Source of the DNA: Bacillus sp. JCM 19041
GTDB lineage: Bacteria; Bacillota; Bacilli; Bacillales; Bacillaceae_D
Assembly: GCA_001310375.1 (NCBI GenBank)
Contig: BAXC01000002.1
Location: 1 to 64,000 of the forward strand
DNA: 64,000 nucleotides
Reading direction: 5' to 3'
Shown here: piece after piece, positions 9,266-17,508 of the stretch
How positions within the stretch are numbered: position 1 is the first letter of the stretch
How the letters are laid out: every line of letters starts with the position of its first letter
Program-made: the position numbers and the translations under genes
The notes under the pieces: model-generated
The model's input: the letters and a program-made list of their open reading frames with translations, nothing else
Told to the model about the DNA's origin: nothing
The model's database searches: none

Positions 9266-9762
9266 CGATTCGATCGGCCCAAATAGGAGATGCTGAGGCG
9301 ATAATAAAGCATACAAAGCATGTATTAGCAGAAAATCCACTTTATTATGGCACGGCTGTAGATGAATTCATGATTACAGTTGAGGAGGAAGAAGAGTGGA
9401 TTAAGAGTCATACTGACAAAGGGGTGATTCTGTTAGCAGAGTTAGGTGGGCAACTGGTTGGCATGGTTCATCTAAGGTTGTCGACAAGCAGGCGTTTTGC
9501 CCATCAAGCAATACTAGGCATTAGTATAAAGGAAGCTTTTGCTGGAAAAGGGATTGGCAGTAAGTTAATTAAGCAGCTACTAGAATGGGCCAAAGAAAAT
9601 CCTCAGATTGAAAAAGTTTCCCTCGAAGTATTCTCGAATAATGAACGTGGAATGCATCTGTATAAAAAATTGGGTTTCAAAGAGGAAGGGCGTAGAGTAC
9701 GAAATGCCCGGTTAGATGATGGTACCTATGTTGATGATATTATCATGGCCCAATTTGTATAA
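9253..9762 (+). CDS. GNAT family N-acetyltransferase
   Basis: A 169-residue acetyltransferase. Motif A reads LGISIKEAFAGKGIGSKLIKQLLEW (core G-K-G-I-G-x-K-L), and motif B LEVFSNNERGMHLYKKLGF EEEGR, typical of the ribosomal-protein/antibiotic acetyltransferase-like branch. It overlaps the S51 peptidase gene by 13 bases, so the two are probably cotranscribed, perhaps to process and modify the same small peptide (inference). No terminator is evident after it. Confidence 0.85.
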   Translation: MEQLTIRSAQIGDAEAIIKHTKHVLAENPLYYGTAVDEFMITVEEEEEWIKSHTDKGVILLAELGGQLVGMVHLRLSTSRRFAHQAILGISIKEAFAGKGIGSKLIKQLLEWAKENPQIEKVSLEVFSNNERGMHLYKKLGFKEEGRRVRNARLDDGTYVDDIIMAQFV

Positions 9763-9913
9763 TTGATTGGATTATCCTTTACGCTGACCTTTTCTATTTC
9801 TCTTCTTCCAACGTTTGCGAAAAAGGGTTATTTCTGTTGTTCATATTTCTCACCCCAAACTTCCCATCAGTTTTATGAAGTAAAACAAAGATGCGAAAAA
9901 GTGAAACTTTCAG

Positions 9914-9944
9914 TTGCGTGTGACGTAACGTAACTGCTTACAAT
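9914..9944 (+). promoter_or_regulatory. MerR-type promoter with 19-bp spacer and operator dyad
   Basis: TTGCGT-N19-TACAAT. The over-long 19-bp spacer is the hallmark of MerR-activated promoters. The spacer contains GTGACGTAACGTAAC with an ACGT-A-ACGT dyad, likely the autoregulatory binding site. An AGGAGG ribosome binding site follows. Confidence 0.75.
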
Positions 9945-9964
9945 AGAGAAATAGGAGGTTCGCT

Positions 9965-10733
9965 ATGGAAGAGACGATTGGGCAATTTGCGAAACGAGTT
10001 GGTACAACAGTACGAACACTTCGTTACTATGATAGTATCGGTTTGTTACAAACAAAGAAGCGAAATACAAAAGGACAAAAGGTATATACGCACGAAGAGT
10101 GGGAGCGCTATCAACAAATTCTTGTTTGTAAGCATCTTGGTATGTCACTTGAAGAAACGAAGAACTTATTAGAAGATCTGCATATAAGTCCACAAGCCAT
10201 GCTTCAATTACAGAAACGTATATTAAAGCAAAAAAAGAAATGAAATTGACGAAGTTCTTAAAACAATCGAGCGAACAGAACATATCTATCAAGTTGAGGA
10301 AAATCAGACAGAAGAACTAGATGATTTCTTGTTTGTTATGCTGGACGCCTTTAGGCGAGAACAATCGCAAATGAAGATACTTAAAGAATATATGTCAAAA
10401 GAGTTCTTTGATGCATTTTTGGGTGATTATGATGACCCTGATGTACAAAAGAAAATCGACCTAGAAGTTGCTCGTTTTTATAAGGGGATGAAGTTTGCGT
10501 TGAAGCATGGTCTTGACGCCTCAAGTACAGAAGTGCAACGCTTGGTAAAGGACTTGATCTCATTGATTCCTAGTGACGCTCTGGCAATGGAAATTATTCA
10601 GCAGGGTGATTCCTTTATTGTCGATCATCAAGCCTTGTTTGCGATGCCGTTCCCGCAAGAGCTTGATGTATATATACAATCCGCAGTATCCATTTACTAT
10701 AAAGCAGAAGGAATTGATCTTAATGGAAGTTAA
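9965..10733 (+). pseudogene. MerR family regulator with TipAS-like effector domain, frameshifted
   Basis: Transcription activator of the TipAL/Mta type, about 255 residues. The N-terminal winged helix reads TIGQFAKRVGTTVRTLRYYDSIGLL, followed by a dimerisation coiled coil. After a one-base indel in an A-rich run near 10240 the protein continues with IERTEHIYQVEE and an all-helical domain (FFDAFLGDYDDPDVQKK through FPQELDVYIQ) like the antibiotic-binding TipAS fold. Its own promoter has the 19-bp spacer. The last 11 bases overlap the ABC exporter gene, so the regulator and exporter form one autoregulated, drug-responsive unit (inference from family). Confidence 0.87.
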
Positions 10734-12464
10734 ACAACCTCAATCACTTAGTATGAAACGTTTTTGGTTGATGATGAAGCCATTCTTGCCTAAAACATCA
10801 TTGCTTTTCCTGGCTGTTGTGTTAGTAATTGTTGAAACATGTTTGGCGTTGATTGTGCCCCTTCTAACGATGAACTTCATTGACGAAATGACAGTAACCG
10901 GATTAGATGGGCGGACAATTGGTCTTCTTGCTGGGGTCTTTATTGCTCAGTTAATTATGTCTGCTTTTGCCATTTATACAATGGTTTATATCGGTCAGCG
11001 TGTGGTGCTCTCTTTGCGAGAAACAGTGTGGAAACGAATTGTACATTTACCGATATCCTTTTTTGATCGCCATTCTTCTGGAGAAATGATGAGTAGAATG
11101 ACCAATGATACGCTTGTGATTAAAGATTTTATGACGATGCAGCTTATCCCGTTTATTTCAGGTATCATATCAATTATTGGTTCAGTTGTCATTTTACTTG
11201 TGCTCGATTGGAAAATAACACTGATGATGTTAGCTGTTGTCCCTGCGTCCTTGCTAATTATGATGCCGCTTGGTCGCAGCATGTATAAAGTGTCTCGGGC
11301 ACTACAAGATGAAACAGCTTCGTTCCAAGGAGATTTAGGGCGTGTTTTAGCGATATTCGTTTAGTAAAGGCATCACTTGCAGAAGGACAAGAGAAGAAAA
11401 CAGGTCTTGCCCGTATGACGAAGTTGTTTAGTTTTGGTATAAAAGAAGGCAAGATTATGGCTGTTATTCAACCATTGATGATGAGTTTAATGCTAATTAT
11501 GCTTGTTGTTATATTTGGTTATGGGGGAATTCGTGTAGCAGCGGGGACATTAACTGCCGGTGCACTTGTTGCGATTATTTTTTACTTATTCCAAATATCC
11601 ATGCCGTTTACACAGATGGCCAATTTCTTTACGCAACTTCAAAAAGCGCTTGGTGCGAGTGAAAGAATGAATACGATCTTGCAAGCGGATTTAGAGCCTA
11701 ATGTTCATAACTCAATTTCGCTTGGCGAGCGGAAAGAAGCGTTGATATTTTCCGATGTTTCATTCCAATATGCTGAGGATAAATGGATATTAAACAATGT
11801 CCGCTTTGAAGCGCCAATTGGAAAAATGACCGGGTTTGTTGGACCGAGTGGTGCGGGGAAGACGACGTTGTTTTCGTTAATTGAGCGGTTTTACCAACCA
11901 AGTAAGGGGGACATTTACTATAAAGGAGAATCGATTTTAGGGATTCCCTTACCGGAATGACGTAATAAAATTGCTTACGTCTCGCAGGACTCTCCGATGA
12001 TGTTTGGTTCAATTCGAGATAATTTGACATACGGTCTTGACCATGTAGAAGAAATACGGCTTGAAAAAGCAATTGCTGATGCAAATTTAGACTCGTTTGT
12101 AGCGACTCTCCCTGACCGATTGGAGACAGAAGTTGGCGAACGCGGCGTCAGGTTATCTGGCGGGCAGCGACAACGTCTTGCCATTGCAAGAGCAATGGTT
12201 CGTGATCCGGAGATTTTATTATTGGATGAAGCAACTGCCCACCTTGATAGTTCATCAGAAAAGCTAGTCCAAGAGGCTCTTGAGCGGTTGATGGTTGGAC
12301 GCACAACACTTGTCATTGCTCATCGGCTTGCGACCGTAAGGCATGCCGATCAGCTCATTGTGCTTGAAGAGGGAACTGTTACGGGTTCAGGAACACACCA
12401 TGAGTTGCTTGAAACACATCCGTTATATAAAGAGTTAGTACAGCAGCAATTAAGTGTTGATTAA
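10723..12464 (+). pseudogene. Multidrug-type ABC exporter half-transporter (TMD-NBD fusion), broken by a frameshift and a stop
   Basis: Homodimeric or heterodimeric exporter of about 580 residues, fused membrane and ATPase domains. The membrane half has six helices and the coupling segment LPISFFDRHSSGEMMSRM. The ATPase half has Walker A GPSGAGKTT, Q-loop YVSQDSPMM, signature LSGGQRQRLAIARA, Walker B ILLLDEATAHLD and the H-loop VIAHRLATV. A frame change lies near 11358. A second break at 11958-11960 is different: an in-frame TGA in place of a likely TGG (LPE-W-RNKIAYVSQ), a substitution with no indel. ATG 10723 overlaps the merR gene end, with GAAGGAA upstream. It is likely induced by the MerR protein. 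Confidence 0.9.
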
Positions 12465-12494
12465 AAGGAGTTGGCCCTTAGCGGGGCAAACTCT

Positions 12495-12621
12495 CAGACT
12501 GAAGACAAACGCTCGCATACGTCGTCGCTCGCCTCAGTCATATGCTCATGAACTCATGTTCTATTCGCATCTTCCCTCGTCTTCGCTCCTAGTCTGACAA
12601 GCGTTTTCTTTTCAGTCTGGG
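12495..12621 (+). repeat. Intergenic repeat bounded by imperfect inverted ends (copy A)
   Basis: Ends CAGACTGAAGACAAACGC (left) and GCGTTTTCTTTTCAGTCTG (right) are near-perfect inverse complements. The left end is shared with the element at 31511-31630. It sits between two similar terminator hairpins: an imperfect one at 12467-12494 and a perfect one at 12649-12680. The whole 12465-12678 stretch has no gene. Confidence 0.6.
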
Positions 12622-12648
12622 TCGGTTATCAACTTTGTCGACAACCTC

Positions 12649-12680
12649 GGAGTTTGCCCTTATCGGGCAAACTCCTTTTT
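12649..12680 (+). terminator. Rho-independent terminator downstream of the ABC exporter
   Basis: Perfect 11-bp stem GGAGTTTGCCC / GGGCAAACTCC with a 5-base loop and TTTTT. A degenerate version of the same hairpin lies at 12467-12494, right after the ABC stop. Confidence 0.9.
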
Positions 12681-12915
12681 ATAAGCTGGAGATGCCAAGA
12701 AGAACTTTCACGTTTTTGCTTTTCTTTTTAGTATGTTTAAACCCTTCAACGGTATCAATGATCCACACATGTTTGCTAATCCAGATCCGGAGATATAGCG
12801 AATTGAATCGAATGGGTCCACTCACGCCCCGTACTTCGACTTCCTCTCCGTTTGGAAATTCAATTTCTGTTCGAAGAATCCATCTATTACCGAATCCTAA
12901 TTCAATATATTTCAC
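12679..12915 (-). CDS. DUF3977 family protein
   Basis: Small basic protein of 78 residues from the GTG at 12915: it reads (V)KYIELGFGNRWILRTEIEF, then VSGPIRFNSLYLRIWI and WIIDTVEGFK. This pattern (G-F-G-N-x-W at the N-terminus, G-P-I-R-F-x-S-x-Y-L-R-I-W-I in the middle) recalls the DUF3977 family of Firmicutes. Function is unknown. GTG 12915 is chosen, not the upstream ATG at 12963, because AAGGTG lies 8-9 bases before it and family members begin at this K-Y-I-E. It converges on the ABC terminator. Confidence 0.7.
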   Translation of the reverse strand: MKYIELGFGNRWILRTEIEFPNGEEVEVRGVSGPIRFNSLYLRIWISKHVWIIDTVEGFKHTKKKSKNVKVLLGISSL

Positions 12916-13043
12916 GTTTAACACCTTCTTCCTAAGAAGGAAACTCCTGTCATTATATATCAATAAATAGAATCTAGGCGTAGCTAGATTAAAAAATACG
13001 TAAGAGGGAAAACAATCATGAGAGAAGAAGGAGTGGATTACGA

Positions 13044-13977
13044 ATGAAAGCGGTCATCATTAACGAATATGGTGGAAAAGATCAATTAAAAGAAGTGGAT
13101 ATAGAGAAGCCAAAACCGAAGAAAAATCAAGTTCTTGTTAAAGCGGAAGCGACATCCATTAATCCAATTGATTGGAAGTTAAGAGAAGGTTATTTAAAAG
13201 AGATGTTAGACTGGGAGTTTCCGATTATTCTAGGGTGGGATGTTGCTGGAGTGATTGATGAAGTTGGAGATGGTGTGACGGATTGCAAGTAGGGGATCGT
13301 GTATTTGCTCGACCCGCAACAACTCGTTTTGGAACGTATGCAGAGTATACAGCAGTTGATGCGAACCTGCTATCCTTTATCCCTGACAATCTCACGGCTA
13401 AGGAAGCTGCCGCTGTCCCGTTAGCTGGATTAACAGCGTGGCAATCTCTTTTTACAAATGCAAAGCTAAAAAAAGGCGAAAAGGTGCTTATTCACGGGGG
13501 TGCAGGTGGGGTTGGCTCATTTGCAATCCAGATAGCAAAACATGTTGGTGCTTACGTGTATACAACAGCAAGTACACACAACCATGAACTTGTAAAATCA
13601 CTTGGAGCTGATGAAGCGATTGATTATAAAAATGAAGATTTCACACAGATCCTTTCTGAAATAGATGTTGTGTTTGATACGATTGGTGGCGATGTCCAGT
13701 CTTCCAGTTATCAAGTGTTAAGAAAAGAAACGGGGCGACTTGTGACGATTGTCGGTCAACCAGATGAAAAAGAGGCAACCGAATATGGTGTAAAAGCCTA
13801 TGGTGTCTGGCTTGAGCTGATGGAGGCCAATTAAAAGAATTAGCATCATTAATCGAAGAAAGCCAAGTTCGGGTAGTAATCGACAAGACTTTCTCTTTCG
13901 GAGAAGAAGGACTAAAAGATGCGCATGCTGAGAGTGAAACAGGTCATGCTTCCGGTAAGATTGTGATTGAGTTTTAA
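13044..13977 (+). pseudogene. NADP-dependent zinc-type alcohol dehydrogenase / quinone oxidoreductase-like protein, frameshifted
   Basis: Medium-chain dehydrogenase of the quinone-reductase branch, about 310 residues. GroES-like N-terminus: MKAVIINEYGGKDQLKEV, then ATSINPIDWKLREGY. The Rossmann domain reads LIHGGAGGVGSFAIQIAKHVGA, with the A-G-G-V-G-S NADP loop. A C-terminal VVFDTIGGDVQ follows. The zinc ligands of true alcohol dehydrogenases are absent, as in this branch. Frame changes lie near 13285 and 13833; the tail continues LKELASLIEESQVRVVIDKTF to TAA 13977. AGAAGGAG precedes the start. Substrate unknown, probably an enone, quinone or aldehyde. Confidence 0.85.
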
Positions 13978-14018
13978 AAACAAACACCACATATGCGGCG
14001 CATATGTGGTGTTTGTTT
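13978..14018. terminator. Bidirectional terminator between the oxidoreductase and pdxA2
   Basis: Perfect stem ACAAACACCACATATGCG / CGCATATGTGGTGTTTGT around one G, flanked by A-run and TTTTATG, between two convergent genes. Confidence 0.92.
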
Positions 14019-14071
14019 TATGTTTAGCTAAAGTTGAGCTGCACCATTACAGTTACTGGTTGCTTTTGTTT

Positions 14072-15066
14072 CTATTTTGGTGCAAGTTCCACGGCGTCGC
14101 GATACGCAGCGAGTAAGCTGCGCTCATCTGCAATATTTTTCCCGGCGATGTCAAAAGCGGTGCCATGATCGACTGATGTACGCACAATCCCGCCTTTTAG
14201 ACCAACAGTAATGTTTACTCCCGCTTCAAGACCCATTACTTTAATAGGAACATGTCCTTGGTCGTGGTAACATGCAATAACGATATCAAAATCCCCTCGT
14301 GCGGCGCGGAAAAACAGCGTATCCGCTGGGTAAGGACCTTCGACATTAATGCCTTCTTTTTGGGCTTGTTTGATCGCTGGAATAAGTTTTTCTTCTTCCT
14401 CGCCCTCACCGAACAAGCCGTTCTCGCCGGCATGAGGTTAATACCACAAACAGCAATTCTAGGATTTGCATTGCCTGCATTCTTAAGGGTTTCATCAGCA
14501 AGGCTGATAACCTTGTGTGTACGGTCTGGATTAATCATATCAATCGCTTTACGTAAGCCGACATGTGTTGTTAAATGAATGACTTTTAAGTTTGGTGCAG
14601 AAAGCATCATTGAGAAGTCTGTTGTATCAGTTAACTCTGCTAGTATTTCTGTGTGTCCTGGATACATATGACCCGCTTTTTGCATGGCTTCTTTATTTAA
14701 AGGAGCCGTGCAGATAGCGTTTATTTTCTTGTCTTTCGCTAACTCGACAGCTCGTTCTACATAACGGAAAGCTGCATTACCTGCTTCTTCACTCACTTTG
14801 CCAAATGGCAGTGTGTTCGTTAGTAAGCGTAAATCAAGTACTTCAATCGTGCCTGGTTCAAACACGCATTCTGAGACATCGGAGACACCGACGACATTTA
14901 ATTCAGTTTTGGTAATGTCAACAGCCCGTTCAATCAACGCGACATCACCGATAACAAAAGGTCGACCTGTTTCAAAAATGGTTTCATGGGCAAATGCTTT
15001 TGCAATAATTTCTGGTCCAACTCCTGCGGCATCTCCCATTGTAATTCCGATAATTGGCTTCATCAT
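14072..15066 (-). pseudogene. pdxA2: PdxA-family dehydrogenase, probably D-threonate 4-phosphate dehydrogenase PdxA2, frameshifted
   Basis: NAD-dependent oxidative decarboxylase of about 330 residues. It begins MMKPIIGITMGDAAGVGPEIIAKA and keeps the metal-ligand histidines in GHTEILAELT, HLTTHVGL and CYHDQGHVPIK. A one-C loss near 14430 (INPHAGENGLFG expected) breaks the frame. PdxA2 enzymes next to a DUF1537 kinase convert D-threonate 4-phosphate to dihydroxyacetone phosphate and CO2 (established for the DtnK-PdxA2 pair), in contrast to PdxA of vitamin B6 synthesis. It overlaps dtnK by 4 bases in a carrier-kinase-dehydrogenase operon, which favours the catabolic role. Confidence 0.88.
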
Positions 15067-16361
15067 TTTGTTGCCCCTTCCATAAAAAAGTCATATAGGT
15101 TGGAAAACGTTTTTTTCGTTCCGAATGCACCTGCTTTTGTGATTGCATACGTGTTTTTATACTTTCCGGGAAATTGTGCAACTGGAATGCCTGCTTCAAA
15201 TTCATCGAGCAAACGAAGTTCATCTATTTTCATACGGCTGCAAAGCGCCTTTGCTGTATCTCCGCCTGTCATGATGACCGCCTGGAATGTGAATGAATCC
15301 ATTAAAGCTTCACCAACAACGGCGAGAACATTGACGATGCGCCTCGCTAATAGGTGGAGCGGGATCTGCTCTTTTTCTGCGTACGCATAAACAGCATCAA
15401 TTTCGGCACGTGTTGTTCCTGAATAGACGACAGGAATTCGCTGATTCATTAGTACACTTTTTGCTTCTTGTATGATGCGTTCATACTCAAGTGCTTGTAT
15501 ATATGGGTCTTCATGAACCGCTTTGCTTGCGTCAAGGCGAATGCCCACTGCCTTTTCTTGCTGCAATAAACTAGCAACTTGGTATTTGCTCACTTCACTC
15601 ATGCTGCCGACTAGATATAAAATAGGGTCGGTCCCATGATTTGATTTGAGGGATTGTTTGCTTTTCCCGGCAACTGAATGGGTTAGCGCTTCTGACAACC
15701 CGGCAGACCCTGCTAGCAAAATTCGCTCTTGTTGCGTTTCTGAAAAAGCGGTAATCCGTCTCAATGTTTGAGATGAACGGGCATCACAGATGAAAACGGT
15801 AGGACCGTTTCCTTGTTTTTCTTTTAGCCAGTTCCGGATATCGGCATCATCCTTATCCCAAATATGTTCTGGGACAACTTCCATCGATCCGTTAAACTGC
15901 TTGCCGACATGATCGGAAATGGCTGAGTGAATGACAGGATCCGCTTCATTTTTAGCAAACTCTGTTTCACCAATCGGCTGTCCATTTACGTATAGGATTC
16001 CTTGTTCAACAATTCGTTTATTTGGCAAGAAAGTAGGTGCGAGAAAGACATAATCAGGTTTACACTCTTCAATCATTGCTTCAAGTTCAGCACCTACATT
16101 TCCACGTAGAGTTGAATCAACTTTTTTAAAGATAACTTTAGGGGCTAATTTACTAAGTTTAGCCATTGTTTTGTGGATAGCCTCTTTTGCCTCACTTGGC
16201 TGGAGGGCGCGTGAATTGGTGTCCACGATAACAGCTTCAGCACTAGTTGAGCCGTCTCCGCCTCCATCAAGCCAGACAACGGTGTCTAGGCCTGCTTTAG
16301 CGAGCTGGACACCGCTATCATTTGCCCCAGTTAGATCATCTGCAATAATAGCAATCTCCAT
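15063..16361 (-). CDS. dtnK: Four-carbon acid sugar kinase (DUF1537), probable D-threonate kinase
   Basis: A 432-residue cytosolic kinase. N-terminal DUF1537 domain: IAIIADDLTGANDSGVQLAKAG, then KKVDSTLRGNVGAELEAM and FLAPTFLPNKRIV. The C-terminal nucleotide-binding domain has LYLVGSMSEVSKYQV and AVIMTGGDTAKAL. Kinases of this family phosphorylate D-threonate, D-erythronate or L-threonate at O4; pairing with PdxA2 points to D-threonate or D-erythronate. GTAAGGAGAATG precedes the ATG at 16361. It lies 18 bases after kdgT and overlaps pdxA2 by 4 bases. Confidence 0.9.
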   Translation of the reverse strand: MEIAIIADDLTGANDSGVQLAKAGLDTVVWLDGGGDGSTSAEAVIVDTNSRALQPSEAKEAIHKTMAKLSKLAPKVIFKKVDSTLRGNVGAELEAMIEECKPDYVFLAPTFLPNKRIVEQGILYVNGQPIGETEFAKNEADPVIHSAISDHVGKQFNGSMEVVPEHIWDKDDADIRNWLKEKQGNGPTVFICDARSSQTLRRITAFSETQQERILLAGSAGLSEALTHSVAGKSKQSLKSNHGTDPILYLVGSMSEVSKYQVASLLQQEKAVGIRLDASKAVHEDPYIQALEYERIIQEAKSVLMNQRIPVVYSGTTRAEIDAVYAYAEKEQIPLHLLARRIVNVLAVVGEALMDSFTFQAVIMTGGDTAKALCSRMKIDELRLLDEFEAGIPVAQFPGKYKNTYAITKAGAFGTKKTFSNLYDFFMEGATK

Positions 16362-16379
16362 TGATCATTCTCCTTACGT

Positions 16380-17365
16380 TTACGTTTGTTGCTTGGCTTC
16401 TTCTGGTAATTTCCCTTTTTTCTCAAGTCGTTTTGCAAGAAAGCCGACAAAGAGAGGGAGCAAAATAGCTGTTGTTACGACGCTGGCTGCAACTTGTACA
16501 GTCGCGAGTTCTACATTATAAGCAAATGCAGAGCTTGCTGCGGCGATTGCTGCAGGTGTAGCAACGGCATTTCCAGCTGTTGAACCTTCAGCTGCACCAA
16601 CAAGCGGGTTCCATTTAAATAATTTAAAGATCCAATATCCACTAATTCCGGTAACAAGAACAACAAGAACGCCAAGTGCTATACCAGGCAGTCCACCTTC
16701 GATGATGGATGTAAAGCTGATGTTCATTCCAAGTGCAAAAGCAAAGAATGGAATTAACATGTCGCTTCCTTTTCCAAGGAATGTACGGATATCTTCATCA
16801 ATGTTTCCTAATACAAAGCCGATAAAAATAGGCAAAAGTACGCCGATAAATGCTGTAACAGAGAAATAGCCGCTTTGTACACCCATTGCTCCGACAAGTG
16901 AAAGTGTCAGCATCGTGAATAAGGGACCGTCGTTCATTGCTAGAACAGAATAAGCCGCTTTATCTTCGCCTTTTCCATACTGTCCTGCTAAAGCTACATA
17001 AAGTCCGCCGTTTGAATTTGTCATTGCGGCGATTACGGCAATCGGCGCTAGGCCAAGAAATAATCCTTCAGGACCACCTGCAAGTAAATAAATAAGGGCA
17101 CCAATAGCTCCACCGAATATCCATTTGACCATCAATAATGTGAATCCTTTTCCAAAAGAAACGCCGAAGCTTCGTACATTAATTTGCGAACCTGCACATA
17201 AAAGGAAAAGAGCGATCAATGTTGTCGCTCCATCGACAAACAGTGCTTGTGTGAAATTTCCAATCCGGAGCATATCTGGAGCAACTGTATTTATTAAGGC
17301 GCCTAATAATAGAGGGACAACCATCATCCGCCTGGAACTTTTTCAATCGACTGTTTTAACCTCAT
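16380..17365 (-). pseudogene. kdgT: KdgT-family 2-keto-3-deoxygluconate-type permease, frameshifted near its start
   Basis: Ten-helix proton symporter of about 328 residues. The true N-terminus is MRLKQSIEKVPGG from ATG 17365, with GAAGAAGG 8 bases upstream. A lost G in GGG near 17326 shifts the frame, after which MMVVPLLLGALINT continues to the end. Family hallmarks are LFLLCAGSQINVR, AAMTNSNGGLYVAL and AEGSTAGNAVATPAAIAAA. Known members import 2-keto-3-deoxygluconate. Here the operon partners suggest a related four-carbon sugar acid such as D-threonate as the substrate (inference). Confidence 0.88.
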
Positions 17366-17419
17366 CAGTATACCTTCTTCCTGTTTCATTTTTCAACACT
17401 TTGGTGAAGTGACAAAAAA

Positions 17420-17435
17420 ATAAGATCGCTTACAA
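17420..17435 (-). promoter_or_regulatory. Weak cre-like site upstream of the kdgT operon
   Basis: Minus strand TTTGTAAGCGATCTTA shares the central NAAGCGN core with catabolite-repression elements but has mismatches in the right arm. It lies about 55 bases before the kdgT start. Confidence 0.3.
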
Positions 17436-17477
17436 AAAGAATAATACGCTTTCTTTTTTAAAAAACAAGTAAAAATT

Positions 17478-17508
17478 AAAATAACGTTGCATAATGCAAC
17501 GTTATTTT
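17478..17508 (-). terminator. Terminator of the PrpR-like regulator gene
   Basis: Perfect palindrome AAAATAACGTTGCAT-A-ATGCAACGTTATTTT overlapping the stop codon, followed on the minus strand by TTAATTTTT. Confidence 0.8.

Noticed and set aside
9345..9360. TGGCAC in the acetyltransferase gene as a sigma-54 promoter
   Set aside because: No TTGC at the required distance, and it is internal to a coding region.
12635..12970. Plus-strand open frame opposite DUF3977
   Set aside because: The minus frame carries the conserved pattern and a ribosome binding site; the plus frame runs through a terminator.
17366..17480. Search for a -24/-12 promoter before the kdgT operon
   Set aside because: No TGGCAC/TTGC pair found, consistent with the degenerate regulator.
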